Position numbers and translations under genes: made by a program. Of a stretch of 64,000 nt of DNA, positions 60,273-64,000 are shown piece after piece; position 1 is the first letter of the stretch, and every line of letters starts with the position of its first letter. The stretch covers positions 62,001-126,000 of the forward strand of contig DASTBV010000155.1 in NCBI GenBank assembly GCA_035711805.1. The letters are read 5' to 3'. The DNA comes from Gp6-AA40 sp035711805 (GTDB taxonomy: Bacteria > Acidobacteriota > Vicinamibacteria > Vicinamibacterales > UBA2999). A model generated the notes under the pieces. That model ran no database searches and was not told the origin of the DNA. It worked only from the letters and a program-made list of their open reading frames with translations.

Positions 60273-60877
60273 TCGCCGTCATTTCCAGCGGACGGAGAAT
60301 GTTGTCGAGCATGAAGCGCTCGAACGACTTGCCGGTGATCTCTTCAACGACTGACTGCAGGTAGCTGAAACCTTCTCCCGGGTATTGATATCGAGAGCCC
60401 GGCGCGAACTGAATCGGGAGTTCCGCCCCCTGTCGCCAATTGGGAAACCCCGTCGTGTGATTCAGCACATGTCGCGCGGTGATCAGCTCGATGCGCGGAT
60501 CCGTGGTGATGCGCCGCTTCGTGTACTGCGTCAGTGGCGTATCGAGATCAAGCAGACCACGCTCGACCAGCTTCATGACACCGTAGGCGAAGACCGGCTT
60601 GGTGTTGGAACACGCGGCGAACACAGAGTCGCCGTCCACCGGCTCGTTCGTCCCGGTGTCCTTGACTCCAAACGCGCGCCGCCAGGCGAGACGGCCGTCG
60701 CGGACGATGGCGATTGAGGCAGCGGGCAATTTCGCTTCCTGGAGCCATTTTGGGATTCCGGCGGTCCACCCCTCGATCAGTGAGTCGAGAGAGGGGTCTC
60801 TGGCCCCTATCGACGTCCTGCATCGACAGGCCTACTGCGGCGAGACTCGTTTCGATCAGGAAGTCACGGCGTAGCAT
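60273..60877 (-). pseudogene. broken beta-lactamase-family serine hydrolase
   Basis: The N-terminus MLRRDFLIETSLAAVGLSMQ is in one frame. From about 60810 the homology continues in another (SLIEGWTAGIPKWLQEAKLP, then AASIAIVRDGRLAWRRAFGV), so there is a frameshift. The SxxK motif (CSNTK) and GSRYQYPGEGFSYLQSVVEE are visible. Homology stops after ILRPLEMTASYP, roughly mid-protein, close to the 19-bp repeat; the remainder of a ~400-residue enzyme is missing. The upstream end abuts the second repeat copy. Confidence 0.8.
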
Positions 60878-60889
60878 GATGCTCGATTA

Positions 60890-60908
60890 TTACGTGAGAG
60901 CGGCACTC
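60890..60908 (+). repeat. 19-bp direct repeat, copy 2
   Basis: TTACGTGAGAGCGGCACTC, identical to 60233-60251, 657 bp away (start to start). It lies 13 bp upstream of the broken hydrolase start codon. Confidence 0.8.
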
Positions 60909-60963
60909 TTAGGTCAGGCCGCTGTCCTCGGTGTCCGGCCTTGCAGCGGATAACACAACCGCC

Positions 60964-60983
60964 CGAATCCCCGTACGGTACCA
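60964..60983 (+). repeat. internal att-like copy of the tRNA-Glu 3' end
   Basis: CGAATCCCCGTACGGTACCA matches the last 21 bases of tRNA-Glu (58348-58368) with one C deleted. No tRNA body precedes it. Confidence 0.7.
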
Positions 60984-61128
60984 AATCCATCAACAAATTG
61001 CCGTGTCGTATCGCGACTAGTTCTGCGAACGACTCCGTAAAATCGAGTCCTACGAACGCGGTTTCCTGGCGGCGATGACGTGGGCTACGATCTGCGCTTC
61101 AAACCGACGACCCGAAAGGAAGTGCTCC

Positions 61129-61641
61129 ATGCACAAGGCGGCCTGGCCTGTGATTCTTCTGTTGGCCCCCCTCGCCTGCGCACGGTCTCAAGATGGCCCT
61201 CCTGCGGCAGGCGATCCCAGCGTGCAAGAATTCTTGCCTCGCTGGGAGAACGCCCAGGCTCGATTCATCAATGGTGATCCCAGTCTGTGGAAAGAGAATG
61301 CTTCGCAGAGCGAGGAGGCCACCGTGTTCGGTGCGTTCGGCGGCTACGAGAAGGGCTGGAAGGAAGTCGGCCCGCGCTATGACTGGGCGTCATCGCAGTT
61401 CAAAGAAAGCGGGGCCACACAAAGGATCGAATACGTCAACACGGGCAGCAGTGGTGATCTGGCGTTCACGGTCAGCATCGAACGCCAGCAGGCACGGGTC
61501 GGCGGCCAGGGCAGCCTCACGCCGCGGGCGTTGCGGGTTACCCAGGTGTTCCGACGGGAAGCTGGCGGCTGGAAGCTCCTGCATCGGCACGCCGACCCGC
61601 TTATGGAAAGGAGCGCACCATCGGCGGCTGCCCAGAAATAG
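61129..61641 (+). CDS. exported NTF2-like/SnoaL-like protein
   Basis: 170 residues. The signal peptide (AAWPVILLLAPLAC) may be a lipoprotein type, although the lipobox is weak. The mature domain has the cone-shaped NTF2-like pattern: FLPRWENAQARFINGDPSLW, YEKGWKEVGPRYDWASSQFK, LAFTVSIERQQARV, RVTQVFRREAGGWKLLHRHA. Such proteins are ketosteroid-isomerase-like; no catalytic role can be assigned. The ATG at 61129 follows AAAGGAAG. It lies between the two downstream copies of the tRNA-Glu 3' end, so it is probably island cargo. Confidence 0.8.
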   Translation: MHKAAWPVILLLAPLACARSQDGPPAAGDPSVQEFLPRWENAQARFINGDPSLWKENASQSEEATVFGAFGGYEKGWKEVGPRYDWASSQFKESGATQRIEYVNTGSSGDLAFTVSIERQQARVGGQGSLTPRALRVTQVFRREAGGWKLLHRHADPLMERSAPSAAAQK

Positions 61642-61771
61642 GACATGGACCAGGCTCGATCAAACTCGGTTGAGCAGTACGCGGTTCGTGATTCCATGCG
61701 ACGTCGCCGGGACCGGTGTCCGGAGTCAGGCGGCAATTCCGCCGAACTCCACGCTCCAACTTTTGTCATGA

Positions 61772-61787
61772 CCCCGTACCGGTACCA
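61772..61787 (+). repeat. distal att-like copy of the tRNA-Glu 3' end
   Basis: CCCCGTACCGGTACCA is identical to the last 16 bases of tRNA-Glu (58353-58368), CCA included. It marks the probable right end (attR) of an element integrated at the tRNA. Confidence 0.75.
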
Positions 61788-61815
61788 ACCTTCGATCATG
61801 ACTCGCGCGAAGGTT

Positions 61816-61859
61816 GCCCACCATAGCTCGCAATGAATTCGACGCGAGCGACGGTGGGC
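61816..61859. repeat. inverted repeat GCCCACC...GGTGGGC
   Basis: GCCCACCATAGCTCGC (61816-61831) and GCGAGCGACGGTGGGC (61844-61859) pair at 14 of 16 positions around a 12-nt AT-rich loop. Confidence 0.65.
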
Positions 61860-61992
61860 TTACTCCGCTCGGACTGAGCTACGGTTGGCAAGCCGAGCGA
61901 GCTCACCCCACAGGCGCAGCAGTCCATCGTAGCGCGCGCTGACAAAGCGCCGGGCCACGGACAGAGGTGCCGCCCATGGCTTCCGACTCAAC

Positions 61993-62484
61993 TCAATCGC
62001 GCGGAACGAAGCTGTACGTCCCGTCCCAGTGCCAATTTACTCCGTCCCCAGGCGGCGAGACATGGGCAGTGGCACTGAATCCCGTGAACTTTCCGGTCCC
62101 GCCCGAGAACGTGCACAATCCGAGACCGGTCGCGAGATTGGCGGCGCAATGGCCGAACGCCTTGTTGTTGCCGGAGCCCGGCGGGTCGAGGAGGACGTCA
62201 CTATCCAGCGAGGTCCCAACAGGGGGCTGGGCATAGACGACCCTCGAGCCGACCTCGATCGCCTTGACGTTCGAGGACGTGATCGTGCAGAAGGAACCGG
62301 CGAGGCCGGTATACTCCGTGCACTCTTTCGTCACATGGAGATCTCCGCTTCGCGGGGCCGCCGACAAACCAGACACAGCCGCGGTTGAAGTAGCGCTTGG
62401 ACTTGTCGGAATCCTCGTTCCGTCGGCGCACCCGACCGCGACGAGCGCCCCACCACTGAGACACAGAATTGCCACGAATTTCAT
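61993..62484 (-). CDS. small lipoprotein of unknown function
   Basis: 163 residues. The lipoprotein signal MKFVAILCLSGGALVAVGC has a good lipobox. The mature part has four further Cys in pairs (ECTEYTGLAGSFCTIT; HCAANLATGLGLCTFSGG) and a beta-rich ending (FTGFSATAHVSPPGDGVNWH). It resembles secreted Acidobacteriota proteins of unknown function. The ATG at 62484 follows a GGAGGG ribosome site. Just outside the tRNA island. Confidence 0.78.
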   Translation of the reverse strand: MKFVAILCLSGGALVAVGCADGTRIPTSPSATSTAAVSGLSAAPRSGDLHVTKECTEYTGLAGSFCTITSSNVKAIEVGSRVVYAQPPVGTSLDSDVLLDPPGSGNNKAFGHCAANLATGLGLCTFSGGTGKFTGFSATAHVSPPGDGVNWHWDGTYSFVPRD

Positions 62485-62662
62485 AGACCCTCCTTCGGCG
62501 TTGCCGCCCGTTTCGTAATGCGCCGATGCCCGACGCACCGACGATCTCGAGGCGTCGTCGATAGGAGATCGCGTAAGGGGCATCCGCAGTGGGTCAACGG
62601 GCCGAAAGGCAGGTCTCGCGGTGCTATGCTCTGGGTCAATCCAACGATTGAAGAAGGCTCCG

Positions 62663-63235
62663 ATGGTCTCGCCTCGCGACGTCACGGCACTGCTCGGCGA
62701 CTGGAGTCGCGGCAACCGGACGGCGCTCAACCAGTTGCTGCCGCTCGTCTATGCGGAGCTCCGCCGCGTCGCCGCGCGCCAGTTGCGGAAGGAGCGGGCC
62801 GACCACACTCTGCAGCCAACGGCCCTCGTGCACGAGGTGTTCATCCGCCTCGTCGATCAACGGCAGGGAGACTGGCAGAACCGGGCACATTTCTTTGGTG
62901 TCGCCGCGAACGTCATGCGCCGCATCCTGGTCGATCACGCCCGTCGTCACAACGCGAGCAAACGGGGCGAGGGCGTGCGCTGCGTGTCAATCGATGAAGC
63001 CAACGACGTCGCCGCGTCGAACGAGATGCCCGTTCTCGCGCTGGATCGCGCGCTCGATCGCCTGGAAACGGTCGACGCCGACCTCGCCAGGATCGTCGAG
63101 CTTCGCGCGTTTGGCGGACTCACGATCGAGGAAGCGGCCCACGTCCTCAGCGTGTCGCCATCGACCGCCAAGCGCGACTGGCGCACCGCGAAAGCGTGGC
63201 TCACTCGCGAGCTCGGCGCCGAGGTTCGCCCGTGA
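62663..63235 (+). CDS. ECF sigma factor (STK-associated subgroup)
   Basis: 190 residues, sigma70 family, cytoplasmic. Region 2: LNQLLPLVYAELRRVAARQL then LQPTALVHEVFIRLVDQ. Region 4 HTH: ELRAFGGLTIEEAAHVLSVS, PSTAKRDWRTAKAWL. The HTLQPTALVHEVFIRL motif is typical of the ECF group (Sig-70_X6) found beside Ser/Thr kinases in Acidobacteriota and Planctomycetes. Its stop overlaps the kinase start (GTGA). ATG 62663 is preferred; an in-frame upstream extension exists. It probably responds to the kinase downstream. Confidence 0.92.
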   Translation: MVSPRDVTALLGDWSRGNRTALNQLLPLVYAELRRVAARQLRKERADHTLQPTALVHEVFIRLVDQRQGDWQNRAHFFGVAANVMRRILVDHARRHNASKRGEGVRCVSIDEANDVAASNEMPVLALDRALDRLETVDADLARIVELRAFGGLTIEEAAHVLSVSPSTAKRDWRTAKAWLTRELGAEVRP

Positions 63236-64000
63236 CGGACGAACGATGGCGGCGCGTAAAGGCACTGTTTCAGGCCGCGGTGGAACGGCCGGCCGACGAG
63301 CGCGCCGCCTTTCTGGCCGCGGCAACCGGTGACGACGCGGCGCTCGGTCGTGAAGTCGAGTCGTTGCTGGCGTCGGACGCCTCGGACGCCAGCTTCCTCG
63401 ACCGGCTGCCCGTCGCCAGTCCGTCCGTGCTGGCTGACCCGCTCGGCGCACTCCCGGCGTCGATGGACAGGGCGCTGTCTCACGCAGTCCTCGCCCCTGG
63501 CCTTCGCGTCGGTTCCTATGAGATCGTCGCACCGCTCGGGGCGGGCGCCATGGGAGAGGTGTACCGTGCGCGCGACACGAAGCTGCATCGCGACGTCGCG
63601 CTGAAGGTGCTGCCCGAGCGGTTCGCCTTCGATCCGGACCGCGCGGCGCGGCTCACGCGCGAAGCGCATCTGCTCGCAACGCTCAATCACCGGAACATTG
63701 CCGCGATCTACGGCCTGGAAGAGTCGCTCGGCGCGCAGGCGCTGGTGTTAGAGCTGATCGATGGACCGACGCTCGCCGAGCGAATCGGGTCGATTTCGGT
63801 CAAGGAGGCGTTGACCGTCGCGCGGCAGATTGCCGAAGCCCTGGAAGCGGCTCACGAGAAGGGAATCATCCACCGCGATCTCAAGCCAGCGAATATCAAG
63901 ATCGCCGGCAACGGGGTGGTCAAGGTGCTCGACTTCGGGCTGGCGAAGGTATGGGATGGCGCCGCACAGCCTGACGTCTCCGCGTCACCGACGCTGACCG
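63232..64000 (+). CDS. serine/threonine protein kinase, 3' end beyond window
   Basis: At least 256 residues, cut by the right edge. A helical N-terminal segment of ~90 residues (WRRVKALFQAAVERPADERA) precedes the Hanks-type kinase domain. The glycine loop is LGAGAMGEVYRARD, the catalytic Lys is K125 (VALKVLPE), the catalytic loop is IIHRDLKPANIK and the metal motif is VLDFGLAK. Such kinases usually continue with a membrane helix and a sensor such as TPR or WD40-like repeats. It starts at GTG overlapping the sigma factor stop by four bases, so the two are translationally coupled. Confidence 0.94.
   Translation, partial: MTDERWRRVKALFQAAVERPADERAAFLAAATGDDAALGREVESLLASDASDASFLDRLPVASPSVLADPLGALPASMDRALSHAVLAPGLRVGSYEIVAPLGAGAMGEVYRARDTKLHRDVALKVLPERFAFDPDRAARLTREAHLLATLNHRNIAAIYGLEESLGAQALVLELIDGPTLAERIGSISVKEALTVARQIAEALEAAHEKGIIHRDLKPANIKIAGNGVVKVLDFGLAKVWDGAAQPDVSASPTLT

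Larger units (their letters stand above)
61642..61992. other. 350-bp gene-free stretch at island end
   Basis: No convincing gene. It holds the distal copy of the tRNA-Glu 3' end (61772-61787), a CCTTCG/CGAAGG hairpin just after it, the inverted repeat at 61816-61859 and a second GC-rich partial palindrome near 61880-61910. Confidence 0.6.

Noticed and set aside
60964..61787. Possible additional tRNA genes at the copies of the tRNA-Glu 3' end
   Set aside because: Only the last 16-21 bases are present; no D arm or anticodon arm precedes them, so they are att-like repeats, not tRNAs.

Overview
The window reads as a chromosome segment of a high-GC Gram-negative bacterium. It encodes an LptD-like LPS transporter, a TonB/ExbB/ExbD system, BamA-like barrels and an Oar-like TonB-dependent receptor with an N-terminal carboxypeptidase-regulatory domain. 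Together with the ECF sigma factor plus Ser/Thr kinase pair at the right edge and the many secreted carboxypeptidase-regulatory and HEAT proteins, this suggests Acidobacteriota, possibly a Vicinamibacteria-like lineage. That placement is inference from gene content; no rRNA is present.

Layout. 1-3.2 kb: an unidentified partial gene, rpmB (L28), a RidA-family gene, and a convergent bifunctional rel. 3.4-7.6 kb: a TPR lipoprotein-like gene with a good promoter, then a giant Oar-like receptor. 7.7-10.3 kb (minus): tonB-exbB-exbD-exbD from a consensus promoter, sharing a bidirectional terminator with the receptor. 10.5-18.6 kb (minus): tgt-yajC-secD-secF-uppP-DUF502-hppA, a membrane/envelope operon. 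18.7-21.0 kb: ddl coupled to a TPR gene whose 5' end lies inside a dispersed repeat. 21.2-21.7 kb: two tiny genes for the same 16-residue lysine-rich peptide. 21.7-31.2 kb: HEAT-cyclophilin lipoprotein (minus), deoxynucleoside kinase, accD, folC, lptD-like, a sugar-nucleotide reductase and a radical SAM gene. 31.3-37.6 kb: ClpA-type ATPase, M32 carboxypeptidase, and thiC with a TPP riboswitch. 37.7-44.8 kb: a cupin-like secreted protein, trxC, a small lipoprotein, and two adjacent protease-barrel chimeras with a PA2779-like membrane protein. 44.9-50.5 kb: P-loop kinase, methyltransferase, DUF4142, carbonic anhydrase, DinB-like, cytochrome c'-like, metallophosphoesterase and an orphan. 50.6-57.6 kb: LigM-like O-demethylase plus bicupin, then M1 aminopeptidase, HupE/UreJ-like protein and an atypical proline-racemase-family protein. 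58.3-61.8 kb: tRNA-Glu(CTC) followed by an apparently acquired island (hydrolase, TetR, broken serine hydrolase, NTF2-like protein) with two further copies of the tRNA 3' end. 62-64 kb: a small lipoprotein, an ECF sigma factor and the start of a Ser/Thr kinase.

The strongest candidates for something undescribed are: the duplicated 16-residue lysine-rich peptide genes (all three differences between copies are silent, one with a near-consensus promoter, structured leader, ideal ribosome site and terminator); the neighbouring protease-barrel fusions; a hairpin that buries the ribosome site of the O-demethylase gene; the tRNA-Glu island; and a proline-racemase homologue with Ser and Gly at both catalytic Cys positions. 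Many intergenic gaps, especially convergent junctions, carry short repeats (7-mers, 9-mers, REP-like palindromes), and several genes seem to have -10 boxes so close to the start codon that leaderless mRNAs are likely. All functional calls come from reading the sequence; no database search was run.
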